The notes: a model not told the origin generated them from the letters alone. A DNA stretch of 64,000 nt from Bullera alba (GCA_001600095.1 BCIX01000001.1:124001-188000); one strand, 5' to 3'. Positions 25,964 through 37,848 are shown, counted from the first letter of the stretch. Translations and numbers: made by a program.

Positions 25964-27451
25964 TTACTTGGGTGGGTTGATGATACACTTGATGACGGGC
26001 TACACGGCAAAGTCAACACTAATGCCTCTGTGGAAGTTCCGACACTGCGCACCTTTCCATCTGGGCCTTTACCCGCTTTTGTGGCTTCGAAAGCGGCTAG
26101 TGCGTCGTCAAACTCGTACCTCTGCGTGACGAGGGGTTTGAGGTCGACCAGTCCCCTCTCGGCGAGAGAAATGGCAAACTCATAGTCGCCGGTGCCGTAT
26201 CGGAAGGATCCTACAATTCGGAGTTGTTTCGAGATGATCTGGAAGAATGGGACTGGGAGAGTCATCTTGGCTCCCATACCGACAGCGACGAAAGTTCCGC
26301 TACAGTCGCCAGCATGTCAGTCCCCGATACATGCAGAGGTGTAACTTGAAGAGGACTCACGCTGGCTTGAGGAGGTGCAGGGCCATTTGGATACACGACG
26401 GGGCACCGGTAGCGTCGATAGTGAGGTCGATGGCACCTCTGCCAAGAGCGGGGATACCGAATTCCTTTCTCAGCTCCTCGGCCGCTCGGGCAGCGTAAGC
26501 ATCCGGATCCTCATCCTTGTTCTTAGCGCTCTAAGCTAAGTCAGCGCGAGAAACAGGTTGATCTGAGCTGAGGGGCTCACTGGGATGTAGATATCGGTCG
26601 CGGCGTAGCTCTTGGCAAAGTCGAGTCTCTCCTTGTTGATATCAACGGCAATGACCCTTCTGGCTCCGAGAGCCTTGGCGACGGCCATGCAGAGGAGACC
26701 GACGGGACCACAGCCGAAGATGACGACGCTGTCGTTCGACTTGCAGCCACCCAGGTTCTTCACCGAGTGAACACCAACGGCCAGGGGCTCGATGAGCGCT
26801 CCGTCCTCGAACGACACAGATTCCGGGAGTGGATGGCATAGATCGGCGGGCAGGACTGCAGAGAATCAGCTAACATGGCTCGTGGGCTGTCCTGTTCCGA
26901 GACGAATGCTCACCGTAGTATCTGGCAAGAGTGCCGTAGATAGAAGGAGGAGTGGCAGCGAAGCTCATGTGTTGACACAGCTATGGGGTCCCAGGTCAGC
27001 TCACCCACAACCATTACACTCCCGTCTTCGGCAGACGACCCCGACTCACCTCGTAAGCGCCCTGCTTGCATTCTCCGCATTTACCACAAGACACTCCCGG
27101 CTCCAAAGCAATCCTCATGCCCTCCTTGAGCCCGAGGGAGGATTTGACATCTGGACCGAGCTTGGCGATGATTCCACTGGACTCGTGGCCTAAACACATT
27201 GGCTTTTCAAGGACAAAGTTGCCAATGGCCGCATGTTGGAGGTAATGGACGTCGGAGCCGCAAATTCCAGTCTTTGCAATCTCGACCAATACCTGGTCGC
27301 CCTTGATCTCTGGCACGGGTCTCTGACAGGGAGCCAGATGTCAGTGGGGTTCACAGGGAAAGTACCGGGAGGTTGAGCTCACCTCCTCGATCTTGACGTC
27401 TTCGATGCCGTGCAGCACGAAGCTGGGGTTGTCTTGTCGTAGAGCGACCAT
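25964..27451 (-). CDS. XYL2: xylitol dehydrogenase (D-xylulose reductase), zinc MDR family
   Basis: Seven exons (27451-27383, 27322-27050, 26980-26914, 26855-26581, 26530-26361, 26299-26053, 25999-25964) encode 378 residues. Catalytic-zinc ligands are in CGSDVHYL and GHESSG. Structural-zinc cysteines are in CGKCGECKQGAYELC (C-x2-C-x2-C-x7-C). The nucleotide-binding loop is GCGPVGLLC, followed after the next strand by an Asp (AVDINKERL) that favours NAD+ over NADP+. The family oxidises xylitol to D-xylulose in cytosolic pentose catabolism; sorbitol dehydrogenase is a close alternative. The last coding exon is 36 nt. G-rich motifs resembling carbon-repressor sites occur upstream (about 27594-27611), which would fit glucose repression but is untested. 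Confidence 0.92.
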
Positions 27452-27836
27452 TGTGAGGATATCTTTTAGGGAGTGGGGATGGAAAGAGAAGCTGCTTGAG
27501 AGAACAAAGATGTCCAGATCAGCGTATAGCCCATGTTCTCTCTTGGTCGGCCTCGCTGTCTAAATACGCCGGATGATCGGCAGTTCGAGCATCGCCGGGG
27601 GATAACCGGGAGATTGCACGGCAGAGCGGGCAGCGCAAAAAGTAGGACGGTTGAGCCGCACACAGTGACTGGATCCTGCAGAGTACCGTTGGCATGATGA
27701 TCTCCTGATGATCTCCAAGCGCTGAGCGTCCAGGATCAGGCTGCATGCGTAAGAAGCACAGTGGAAGGTGCTCGTTGCAGGTTGAGCAAAAAGACAAAGC
27801 CATCTCGGCTGACTGTCAGATTTCACTCCGCAATGC

Positions 27837-27841
27837 AAAAA
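27837..27841 (-). terminator. Pol III terminator of tRNA-Thr
   Basis: A run of five T on the minus strand starts three bases after the discriminator base of the tRNA gene, the usual RNA polymerase III stop signal. Confidence 0.7.
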
Positions 27842-27843
27842 GC

Positions 27844-27942
27844 TGCTCCAGGTCTGATTCGAACAGACGACCTTACCCTTTGTGCCGCGAGGTAAAACCT
27901 TTAGTACGAAGGGCACGCATTAGGCCTCTTTGCTACAGGAGC
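27844..27942 (-). tRNA. tRNA-Thr(CGT) with a 25-nt intron
   Basis: On the minus strand the 5' end GCTCCTG (27942-27936) pairs with CTGGAGC (27851-27845), with one T-T mismatch. The D arm is GCA/TGC with a GG-containing loop. The anticodon stem is TGCCC/GGGTA. The T arm is GTCTG-TTCGAAT-CAGAC. The anticodon loop reads TT-CGT-A (anticodon 27908-27906). A 25-nt intron (27904-27880) follows position 37, the canonical eukaryotic site. Removing it leaves 74 nt. The sense of the anticodon assigns threonine (ACG codon). A T5 terminator follows. The acceptor mismatch makes loss of function possible but not likely. Confidence 0.82.
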
Positions 27943-28131
27943 TTTGCCTAACTTTTTGTCTCAATTTGGCAGTTTATAAACGGCTACCGCTAGTGGGCCA
28001 GTGATGCTTACCCGGAGTTACCGGTTCGACGATTTCCATGTTGATGTTCGCCCTTGGTTCGCCCTCGTCCTCTTTGCTTCCTCTCCATCCCCCCTCAGAA
28101 GACACCAATCCCATCACTAGCGAGAGGCACC

Positions 28132-29768
28132 ATGGACTCAAATCGATACTCTGGAAATGGTACTAGAGCTGCGCCACAATCTGGGGAATCCGCCGTGGAG
28201 GTCCTTTACAACACTGCCGTCCAATCGTTCGTGCGGAGGGATCACCTCAAGACGTTCGCGACGCTAAGCCGGCTTTTATCCACACTCTCCTCTTCGACCC
28301 CCAGATCACTATGGTACACTACTCTAAGGGACGATGATCAGACAAGGGAGGAAGTGGAGAACTCGGCATGGTTAATCAAGACGCTCAAATTGTATATCAG
28401 CGCTCATGCCAGTATCTACGCCGAACCACCATCCGACAGATCCCAACTATCTCCCGAGCTACAACGACTGCTCCCGCCAACCCCGCCTGGAGAGCTCCTT
28501 CAGTCTGTCATTGAGACATGTGTCAAGAGTCTATCGCCAAAGGAGACCTCAGCGGGGTATATAACCCTCCCGCCGGCTATTATCTCGACACTGCTCCTAG
28601 CTTCACTAAAAATCCGCTCGCGACAACCAGCACTGGCAGTGGCCCATGACTTAGCGGAGCAGTGGCTAAGTGCTCTACCCGATGAGTTCATCCTCGACAT
28701 CACTCCCGCTCCAGGTATCCGGACTGAAAACGTATCGCCAGAGAGGAAGAAGGCGGTGGAGTCGGCGAGAGAGGGATATCTGAAGGTGGTGGAGTTGTTC
28801 ACCGGCGAGATTCTGGCGAGAGAGGAGGAATGGGAGATGGCACGGGGTATCCTCGAGGGGGATTCGATCATGAGTTCAAGGAAGAAGGAGGTGAGTGGAC
28901 GTCTAGGAAATGCTCGAGCTTGCTCCGTCGTTTTGAAAGTGATTCTGTTTTGGCTGACTAGTTTGCGTTACCCTTTCAGTCACTGTATCGACACCTGAGA
29001 GCTGTGCAGACTCAGAGAGAAAATCTCACATCCCCATCATCAAGTGGTATCCTCCCTTCACCTTCCTCTTCCACCGTACTCTCGCCCAGCGAATCACCCA
29101 CGCCCAAGGCAGGCTCGTCTCATGGTCGAGCTCGCTCCGGTTCCTCAACTTCGAGCTCCAGCGAGCTCACAGCCCGACCAACCACAGGTCTTCCCCTCAC
29201 TCGAGCGGCTCGACCGAATCGTACCACCTCGACTCTCAGCGGGAGTCAAGTCGCAGACGACGATGACGAGACTATTCCCCAGGATCTACCAAGGAGGATA
29301 GATGTGAACCCACCTTCGAACTCCACCTCCAGGAGTCCAGGTCGCCTAGCGCGGAATGGATCCGGTGGATCATCTCGCGGAAATGGACGTCCGGATCGAG
29401 GACAGTCGACGGCTACAGGAATGATCAATGGTCTTATCTCATCATTACCCCCTTCGATTCAATACCACCTGCATGGCCTGCAAGCGATATCAATGCCAAA
29501 GCTACTCGGTATCGCGATTCCCATACCAATCGTAGCGACGATAGTCATGCTCCTCGCGCTCAGGCGGCGGTATATTAGAGCGAGGAACAGAGCAGTGGCA
29601 GCTAGTGTGGGAGCGGTGACTGCGACGGCGGGCGACCTGGTCAGAGAGAGATTGGCACGAGTCAGAGGGAGAAGAGGATACATACAGTGGTTGACGTGGT
29701 TTGTCAAGTGGTGGATCGACAAGTTTGCCGGGGTGTGGAAATTAGGAACCACCATCACGTACGTGTAG
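28132..29768 (+). CDS. C-terminally anchored membrane protein, candidate peroxin Pex26-like
   Basis: Two exons (28132-28890, 28980-29768) encode 515 residues. The N-terminal ~250 residues are helical and start with AVEVLYNTAVQSFVRRDHLKTF, suggesting a TPR-like or Pex26-type cytosolic domain. A long Ser/Thr-rich linker with basic patches follows. One strong transmembrane segment (LLGIAIPIPIVATIVMLLAL) lies ~75 residues from the C-terminus, flanked by RRRYIRAR. The tail is Arg/Trp-rich. This layout, a helical domain plus linker and a C-terminal anchor, resembles fungal Pex26/Pex15, which recruits the Pex1-Pex6 export ATPases to peroxisomes. No diagnostic motif was found, so the name is only a suggestion. 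Confidence 0.7.
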
Positions 29769-29902
29769 AAGTCAGTTCCCTGAATAGGGTATGTGATCGC
29801 GAGGGTGTACACCTGGACACTATGCATCTTATTCCAGGCTTCCGAGTGTCATCTCTAAGATTCTAGATTTACAACATTCTCATGCGTGTTCATCACTGGT
29901 CA

Positions 29903-31722
29903 TCAATGACTTGACATTATTACGTCGTCACCTCCCTCCTCCTTCACCACTGGCTCCTCTGTCCCAGCTCTCGATGTCCCGCCGCTCTGGGGTGTGTCAA
30001 CTTCCATCGCCAATTTGCTCGACCCATTCACTGAGCCGTCCACTTCGGACTTGACGCCATCGGGCACTGGTGTTCCCTCCTGAGTCGGCGTGTCCGTACC
30101 CTTCCGCTTCTTCTTGACGTTGCCCGCAGCTGCCTTCTTCTTCAACTCATTTGGACCCTTTGCCGCCCTCGCGGCAATCTGGGCTTCTGCGGCTATTCGC
30201 CTCTGTTCCGCTTCCGCCATTTCCTTCTTCAACCGGGTCGTATCTGCAATCTCATCCCTCTCGTCCAGTGCGGCCTCTTCCTTCCTAAACTCCTGCCAGC
30301 GCTCCACCATCGGTCTTGCCGCGAGATTCGGGGGAGGTGCGTTGAAGTCGGGTCCGAAATTACACTCCACCTTGCCCCTCCCGAAACACGATATCATGGG
30401 GTAATACCCCAAAGTCCCGTCATCCTGAAGAGCGTCTTTAACCTCGTGCTGCGTTGACGACTTCTTGGTGCCCGGATGAGATGGCTGGATCAATGGCGGG
30501 AGGGGTAGAAAGTCGTATAGGTCTTCAAAGGCGATACCTTGGGATTCTCCATTGATGAAGAATTCGACGGATGAACCTTCGAGGATGGGCAGGTTTCTGG
30601 CGACAGGGCCTGACGGTTCGATAGGACCAGATTTGCCCTTTTTCGCATTCTTCATGACCGCCCCTTTCTTGCCCTTCCCTCCCGCCTTGTCCTCGTTGAT
30701 CTCCTTGGTCGCTTCCAAAGCCGCTTTGGCAGCTTCTGCCGCCGCAGCCGCTCCCTTGCCTTCTCTATCCACCAAAGCCTCCATCTCCTTCTGAACGCCG
30801 TACTCGTCCATCTCAAAGTACAGCTGGCCTTTATACCGGATTGGCACACGCTTGCGTTTGATCTTGGCCATTTCACCTTCGGGGCGCTTTGGCAAGGTGA
30901 TGAGACAGCCGATGGTGTCGCCAGTGCCGAATGCCTTGGCGTAGGGTTTGGGTCTTGAGAGGTGTAGCTTTTCCCCGCTGACATCTCTTATACCATAACT
31001 ATAGCCGTCCATGCCGATCGGAGAGTCGAAATTCGCTTCCCTCCTTCCCCAACCTAGCCTTACGTGGGCATTACCCACATCCCCACCGGTAGTCCCTCCG
31101 CCGCCGGGGGCGCCATCCCCGCGGAGGATCTTGACTTCGTAGTACCATGATCCCTCCCTGACGCCGACGTTGGCTCGAGCTGAGCGAAACCCTCGGTCTG
31201 TAGTCGCGCAAAGGGCGTTCTGGGAAATGCGGATGAAAGAAGACCTGTCCAGCCAGGATATATGCACTGGGGGACATGGCGGTGGACCCGGCAGCGTACG
31301 GTAAAAGGGGAAGTAAGGTGAGGGGGAAGTATTTGGCGATGGAGCGCAAGGGACGTATCGATACCCTATGACACTTATCAGCTTGATCTCGACAGGCGTG
31401 AAGGCAGCTACTCACCTTGCTTGTTCATCGGGAGGTCGGTCCAGAGGTAACACTCATCACCGCATCCTACGTCGTCTGCGCTTCCAGGGACGATTGTACC
31501 GCCCTTTGCCACTGTCCTCTCCACTTTCGGTGCAAGCGGAGCCGGCGTCGAGCTTGCACTGGCCCGAGACGGTCCTGGGACCGACGGTGCCTCTTGCGTG
31601 GGCGAGGATGCAGCTTCTGGCAGCTCGGGGTTGCCTGACTGCGAGGGGAAAGTCGATGACGGGGCGGGAGTCGCTGACGAGCGAGATGATGCCGAGGGGG
31701 ATAGCCCGCGTTTTTTGCTCAT
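29903..31722 (-). CDS. BRE2: SPRY-domain COMPASS subunit Bre2/Ash2
   Basis: Two exons (31722-31416, 31365-29903) encode 589 residues. The SPRY domain begins near residue 140: SWLDRSSFIRISQNALCATTD, then GFRSARANVGVREGSWYYEVKI, HVRLGWGRREANFDSPIGMDGYSYG and KLHLSR. As in Ash2/Bre2, it is split by a long insert (about residues 260-350, Lys/Ala/Glu-rich) before VEFFINGESQG and GYYPMISCFGRGKVECNFG. In the family this protein joins Set1/COMPASS and stimulates H3K4 methylation. There is no PHD or winged-helix region, which fits fungal Bre2. The C-terminal ~150 residues form a charged, disordered tail. Confidence 0.92.
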
Positions 31723-32095
31723 CCTAGCGGGTCTGGCGACGGTGAGAAGTAGCCTCGTATGATGTGTAATGCAGGTATATGCTGTATCTTGGCTGTATCA
31801 AGGCTGTATCGACTCTCCGGTCGCGGTGGACCAGAAGCCACCCCGATATTCTGAGGAGAACCGTGAGAATCCAAATCCAAATTCCCAAATCCGGCCCGTC
31901 GGGTAATGCCAAAATCCGAATTTTGGTCGACTGACTGCTTGAGTGGCTGATATAAACAAGAGCAACTCAAACTCCCCCTTCGTCTTTCTTCACTCCACGG
32001 CTCCACCTGCCACAGTCCACCACCCGACTGCTCGGAAGGGAAACCTCCATGCTGACAAGGCTGACGCCCGGGCCGCTCCATCCTGCAGCCCCATC

Positions 32096-33192
32096 ATGTC
32101 AGAGTCGCTTGTCGGGCTACGCTGCGTCAAACAGCCTCGTCACCGGGACAACCTGGTCGCTCATGCCCTTATATCTGAACGTATGTTTATAGCATCGTAC
32201 GAACCCGCGCGTGAGTACAAGTGTTGCTGCTGAAACATTGGACTGACAAATATAATGTTAGTATTCGCGCAGGAGGCGGCCGAGGCCATGGGATGTCTTG
32301 AAGGCGTGATCCGGAAGGTTGAGCGCGGATGTGAGTCTACCACCATCGGAATGAGAACGTTTGACTGATAGCTAGAAAAGGTACCTCAAGCAACGAGGAG
32401 GCTGGACCTTATGTAAAAACAGGTGGAACCCGTGGTGTGAATTCAGGCAATAGCCGACATCCTACCCGACCCCGCGCACAAGAAGGTCCACCAGTTCCAA
32501 TGTCACCTCGAGTTACCCCTCGAGGAAAACAATGTGCAGCATGTGATTGACGCACACATGTGGACAGCCGAGCCCTCCGTCAATTCCGAGGTCGTCAACT
32601 GGTGGGGCAGTTTCGCTCATCCGGGCTATCTATCAAAGGACGCCGAGATCTTTGTCACGTTGGTTGAGCAGTATCCGTGTGCCGACATGGATGGTGAGTA
32701 ACACGATATGTACATGGCTAACGATGAGCGGTCAACTACATGGACACGATTATGGAGGGGAAGCCCCCCATGGCGATCACCCAAGGCAAGGTCGAGTTGG
32801 TTCCAACCAACGAATGCTTCATCATCGCCGGTGCAGCCTGGGGGGTGAGTACAACTTCCAAGTAATGCTCGTCCGCCCGCTGACATCAACTCTAGAACAA
32901 GCAATACAATGCGTTCAAGCTCAAAGTCAACTTCCCCGAAACGCCCCGCTGGAACAACGTCCCTCGACCAACCGTGGGCGCGATCGTGGCTTTACGGGGA
33001 CCAATGGTCCGGCGAGAGGCGAATGGAATCTACGTCATCAACCTAGTCGAGTACGCGATGCCGACCGCCGGAAAGGGCGACAATTCGCCTAAAACTCCGG
33101 AGAAACGATCCGCGATGACTACGCCAGTGCGAAGGTCGAGGAAGAAGAACAACATCAAGGAGGCGGAAAGCCCGGATGACTCCACCAATTAG
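32096..33192 (+). CDS. unrecognised protein, possible OB-fold
   Basis: Five exons (32096-32180, 32262-32330, 32454-32693, 32729-32844, 32896-33192) encode 268 residues. The intron at 32694-32728 is only 35 nt. Phase is kept at every junction. The N-terminal half has no known motif (LPDPAHKKVHQFQCHLEL ... DAHMWTAEPS). The second half alternates beta-strand-like stretches with FKLKVNFPETPRWNNVP, then GAIVALRGPMVRRE and GIYVINLVEYAM. That pattern is like an OB-fold, where the last strand pair follows a Gly-rich turn. The tail is Lys/Arg/Ser-rich (TPVRRSRKKNN), like a nuclear localisation signal. I do not recognise the family and assign no function. The gene diverges from BRE2. Confidence 0.68.
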
Positions 33193-33893
33193 AGTGCTAC
33201 GTTCCATTAGTTTGTTCAGCAGCCGGTGTTCGACTCCAATACGAAGGCGGCCGGAAACCCTTCTACCCAGCAGGTTCTTTTCACCCCGTCAAGCGGTTTC
33301 CCTTTTTGTCGTCATCGCCATCCACTGGTACTTCGTCTTGCAACCAGCCTCAGAGCGACCCTAACCTGTCACTTTGGACGAGTTCCTGGATCTGATGTTC
33401 CCCGCAAAGGAAGTCATCGACCCGAACGACGTCGTAGAGGTTTACGATGTACGATACAGACACCTTACGTCTGGAGCGGCAGGGGCTAGGGAGTAACTGT
33501 GGAGTAAAGGATCGTGAAGGGGGAGATGAATTTACGGGTCCTATCCCCGTTTGCGCTCTTTTACTCCCCAGTTACTCCCCTTGTACATATGTACTGCTGA
33601 GTCCTGTCCTCGATATGTGACCTCCTTGTTTGGATCGACCTCGACCTCGATCATTGGCGTCTGACGCAGCTTCGAGCCATAATCCCAAACGAAACGGCGC
33701 GTGACCGGGGCTCGAGATAGCACAGGTTCTACGCTCACACTCTGACGGCCTGATGGACGTAGCGTGACTCGACATAAGTGCCAACGGTCATCACAGTGGC
33801 ATCACTATAGTTCAATACGCTTCACGAATTATGGGCTGGGAGGTACAAGTGTCGAAGACTGCGAGACGACTACCCCAGTTGCCCTCCTCGCCT
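33193..33893. other. convergent intergenic region with inverted repeat
   Basis: These 700 bp lie between the OB-like gene and the reductase gene. An open stretch on the plus strand (33366-33496, VTLDEFLDLMFPAKEV...) and one on the minus strand (33738-33541) look protein-like but have no usable start or splice context. They could be fragments of an older insertion. The inverted repeat at 33489-33579 is listed separately. Confidence 0.45.
33489..33579. repeat. 20-bp inverted repeat, 51-nt spacer
   Basis: GGGAGTAACTGTGGAGTAAA (33489-33508) and TTTACTCCCCAGTTACTCCC (33560-33579) are reverse complements at 19 of 20 positions. Each arm itself holds two copies of GGAGTAA. It could fold as a hairpin in either 3' UTR or be the ends of a small mobile element. 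Confidence 0.8.
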
Positions 33894-35161
33894 CTACTGG
33901 AGCTTACCCTGCGCCTTCAATTCCTCCTTGAAATCCTTGACGGCATCTCCATACCCTGTCTCCGTGCTGTCCACCTCAAAGCCCATCCTCTGTGCTTCGC
34001 TCGAGTCGTAGTCTCCCGCCCAGGTCTCACAGATCCTAATCACCGCTTCGTCCTTTTCAAACTTGACCAAATCCAACTTGTCCTTTCCGCCATGTTCCAC
34101 CAGTGCCTCCAGGATCTGCCTTGGGGTGATCCTGATTCCGGGAAGGTTGACACTTCTCCCTTCGCCCTTTTTGAACTTGGATTCCGGCATGAATAGCGCA
34201 TAGGCGATGTTCCTCACCACCGTCTTTGTCCTACTGACGTAGAAGGGCATAGAGTCCAAGGAAGAGTCGTCGATAGACGATGCAATGGGACATATTGCCT
34301 GTTGACCCTGTAGGGGTTCTCTAATGAGACCCGAGATGAAGGACGATGCTGCGGATGATGGTGCTCCGGATCGAACGGCGACAGTGGGGAGTCGAACGGA
34401 TCGAGTGTCGAGGTATCCCTTTCGTCCGTAGTCGTACACGTACAACTCCATGATCTGCTTTTGGATGCCATAACTGCTCTGAGCGAGGATCGGCGTGGTA
34501 CTGCCAATTATCATCAGGTTAGGTAGGTCGGTGGATGGGATTCAGCTTACTCGGGATTGACATAGCTCTCGGGGAGACACTTGGGTCCTCCGAACACCGC
34601 GAGACTCGAGACGAACACGTAGACTGGCTTGATGGACTTTTCCTTGGCGTGCTCGTGGGTGTACTTCAGGAGCTGGAGGTGAGAGTCCACATTGACAGAC
34701 CACCCGAGGTCAAAGTTGGCCTCCGCCCCACCGGACATGATCCCGCTGGTCGTAACGTCAGCGTGCGTCCATCCCCAGCATCACCCCCGAGGTAGTCTCA
34801 GATGTCACATGCAGGCTCCCGAACTCACTGCAGCGCATATACCCCACCGATGGTCTCCCCCTCGAAGAGCTTTTTCACCTGGGACAAGTCGCCCAAATCC
34901 GCTTTGACGACCTTCAATCGTTTCGCATCGTCGATCAACTTCGGCGGCTCGACGATATCCGTCGTTATGATCCTCAAGCCGGGGAACAGCTCCAGGAGGA
35001 GCGATGTGAGTTGCTGTCCAACGAAGCCTAGGTCCGGTCAGTGAGCTCAGGCATCCAGGTAACTATTGTAGCAGATATGTCGACCGCTCACCTCCGGCTC
35101 CGGTGATCAACACCGTCTTGATGCCTTCTGGCAGTTTGAGTGCGTCGTAAGTTGGCGACAT
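33894..35161 (-). CDS. NAD-dependent epimerase/dehydratase-family reductase, D-erythronate dehydrogenase-like
   Basis: Four exons (35161-35092, 35027-34829, 34745-34551, 34500-33894) encode 356 residues. The Rossmann motif is GAGGFVGQ (completed across intron 1). The adenine-side acidic residue is in IITTDIVEPP. Catalytic Tyr-x3-Lys is seen in SSYGIQKQIMEL, with an upstream Ser pair in FVSSLAVFG. HGIMSGGAEANFDLG around the third junction matches the DenD subgroup of extended short-chain dehydrogenases, which act on C4 sugar acids. The substrate is inferred from similarity of this motif only. Length fits the family. Confidence 0.85.
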
Positions 35162-35417
35162 GGCTGTGCGATTGTATAATGCAAGTACGAGTACCCCAAT
35201 GCAACGCAAGTATATGGTACACCACTGCTTATACAGTGCGCAGACATAGGGCACTCTATCGCCCCGGGACTCGGAGTTGGCGCTGTCCCGCGAATAGCCG
35301 TCCCGCCCGGCCCGCATTTCACCGGTGGATATCTCGACATGCATAGATCCGAAGCGCTGCTGTACTGCATCCTCGTCTACCTCTGCTGTCAACCAGCTGC
35401 AATGCTCTTGCTACGAC

Positions 35418-37735
35418 TTAACGGGTCTTGATGATACCAGCGTTGATGAGCTTTTGCACCTTTTGAGCGATCTATTGCCTCGAGTCAGCACTTCTTCGCT
35501 AAGTGTCGAATGATGGGGACTCACCATTGGGTTCTTCATGTGGTCCATCAATGCCTGAGGGTTCTGCTGCGAGTCGGACAGGATCTGCCTCATGATTGGG
35601 TCGCCTGTCAGTGCGTCAGCGTATGCTGAATGAGGGTTACGGACTCGTACTCACCCATGATCTCTTGGATTTCCGGATCTCGCATCGCTCGGGCGTAAGT
35701 CTCTTCATCGGTTTCCCCGGCTCTCGAGCTCTGCATCTCCATCATGATCTTCTGCATCGTAGTCTCGATCTCACGAGTGTGCTAACAGGTGTTAGCTGTG
35801 TGAATCTCCGAGTGAGGCGTGGACTCTACGTACCTTCTTCTCAGTGTCTTTCTCCGTAGCCCTCTGCAACGTCTCGAGAGCTTTGGAGTGCTCTTTCATG
35901 ACCTGCTGAGTGAGCGCTTTTCGGATGTACGCCTTGATGAACGTTGGGTCGATCTTGATAGCCTCATCAGCGTCCCTCAGCGCCTCGGGCATGGCCAAGA
36001 GCTTGGAGTACGCCGCCGCTCGGTTGTTGTAACCTCGGGGGTCGTTCCTAGGTCCAAAATCAGCTAAACTCCGGCACGTCCTGAGAGAGCTGACTCACGG
36101 CTGCCTCTTCACGGCCTCGGTGTAGTGCTTGACGGCAGTAGCAAAGTCTCCGCCCTACTGACAGTCAGCTTCGTGCACGTCTGCGGAGGTAGGGACAGCT
36201 GACCTTGAAAGCGACGTTGCCCTCCTCCCTAGCCTGCTCGGCCTTTTCGGGGTCGATGTACGCTTGTCGGTCTTGCTCGATCTTGGCCTTCTCGCTCTCT
36301 CGCAACTTGGTGAGAATGTCAGGTGTTCGGTGCTCGGTGAGAGACTTCGAGTAGAACTTGATGGCACTGGCAAGATCGCCGAGCTTGCTGTGCGCAGAGC
36401 CAATTCGCCCGTATGCCCTAGATTTCATGTGAGCTCACTTGGCGCGCAACGTCTATGTGGTAGCTCACTTGGCAAAGATCTTGTAGTCGGCTCTCAGATC
36501 CCGGCCCTCTTCTACAGCCTTCTCGCAGACTTCGATACACTTGTTGTAATCTCCTTGCTCGAAGTAGACCGCTGCGAAATGGTCAGAACAGTCAAACGAG
36601 AAGAGGTAGCAGTACTCACCGGACAAGTTTGTCAGGTATGTGACGTCTTTTGGCCAAGTGTCCCAGGCTTTCTGGTACGCCTCGATAGCCTCGTCAAATT
36701 TTCTCGCCTTGTATGCCACATTGCCCTGCTGCTTCAGCTCCTCCGACTGCTTCTTGGCAACAGCATCATCGTCCTCCATTGTGACGTCCTCCTGTTCCGG
36801 CTCGGGTGCGGGCGCCGGGGTCGACTTGGTCTCTTGTTTCGCTGGAGTGGGCTCAGGAGCTGGTTTACTCGATGAAGAGCTGGATTGAGGTAGGTTTTGG
36901 GATGAAGACGCCGAAGAACCTCCCATTCCAGGTGGCATCTCGTTCGATCCTTCCGGTCTCTCCATGGCGTCCTAAAAGCTGTCAGTGGACGCCACAATTA
37001 TGTATAGCTTGGGACTCACGATGTCAATACCCATAGCCACTCCGAGCACAGTGAGCATTCTTGGATCTGCCATCATGCTCTGGATATTTCTTCCTCCGCC
37101 GGCCTGCATGGCCGCAATGCTCTGCCTAAACTGAGGGTCCTTCATGTGTTCCCTCGTCTTTGGGTGGTTCTCCAATTTGGCCACTAGTCCTGGGTCGCTG
37201 AACATCCTGCCCAGGCCCATATCGCCTCCATTGGCGAATGGCGCCGCGGAATCATTCTCCAAGGCCTTTTGCACATCTGCCAATCCTCGCTTGAGGACAT
37301 CGCTCTGGGGTTCTATCTGAAGTCCAGCCTCGTATGCCATGACGGCCTCTGGAAATTGTCGGAGACCGTGGAGAGCGGCACCCTTCCTTGCGTGCCCCTT
37401 GGAGAAAGATGGCAGGATCTCAATACACTAAGTGCAGATCATTAGAATTGCCCGACGTGCGAGATGAGAAGGGATCTGCGAGTGCTCACCTTCTCTGCAT
37501 CCTCAAGGGCACCTTGATAGTCCCGCTGACCGGCCTTCGAGGCAGATCTGTTCGAGTACAGAACATGGTTCTGCGGGTCGACGGCAATAGCATCAGAGTA
37601 TAGCTTTGAAGCGGCAGCGTAGTCTTTCGCTGCGAACGCCTTGTTGGCTTCGGCTTTGAGGGAAGCGGCCTACCAAACGATCAGTACCGTATGGCTAAGT
37701 GTTGCTCGGGTAGGAAATTGACTCACGTCTGACAT
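35418..37735 (-). CDS. STI1: Hsp70/Hsp90 co-chaperone Sti1 (HOP)
   Basis: Eleven exons (37735-37727, 37669-37490, 37427-37020, 36971-36620, 36571-36469, 36417-36204, 36154-36099, 36047-35834, 35781-35655, 35604-35525, 35471-35418) encode 598 residues. The first coding exon holds only three codons. TPR1 begins AASLKAEANKAFAAKDY. A DP1 domain follows (PGLVAKLENHPKTREHM). After a Pro/Glu linker come TPR2A (KQQGNVAYKARKFDEAIEAY) and TPR2B (AREEGNVAFKGGDFATAVKHY). The DP2 domain closes the protein with DPEIQEIMGDPIMRQIL. The family bridges Hsp70 and Hsp90 C-termini for client transfer. A heat-shock-like element lies ~95-115 bp upstream. Confidence 0.95.
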
Positions 37736-37828
37736 GTTGCGTGGTGTGTGCTTAGTGTTTAGTGTAGATGTGTCTTGTGAATGCCCCTCTAGATGTCGAG
37801 ACAAGTGTACAGGATGGTGTACGCTGTT

Positions 37829-37848
37829 GGAATGCTCCAGAATGTTGA
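37829..37848. promoter_or_regulatory. imperfect heat-shock element upstream of STI1
   Basis: GGAAT-GCTCC-AGAAT-GTTGA are four alternating 5-bp units of the nGAAn/nTTCn type. Units 2 and 4 each have one mismatch. It sits 94-113 bp upstream of the STI1 ATG, where Hsf1 would be expected to act. Assignment is inference from pattern and neighbour. Confidence 0.5.

Noticed and set aside
32372..32380. A 9-nt microexon in the orphan gene
   Set aside because: A single 123-nt intron (32331-32453) keeps phase with better splice signals, so no microexon is needed.
33541..33738. Minus-strand protein-like frame as an exon of a further gene
   Set aside because: No ATG, donor or acceptor in phase was found, and it overlaps the inverted repeat.
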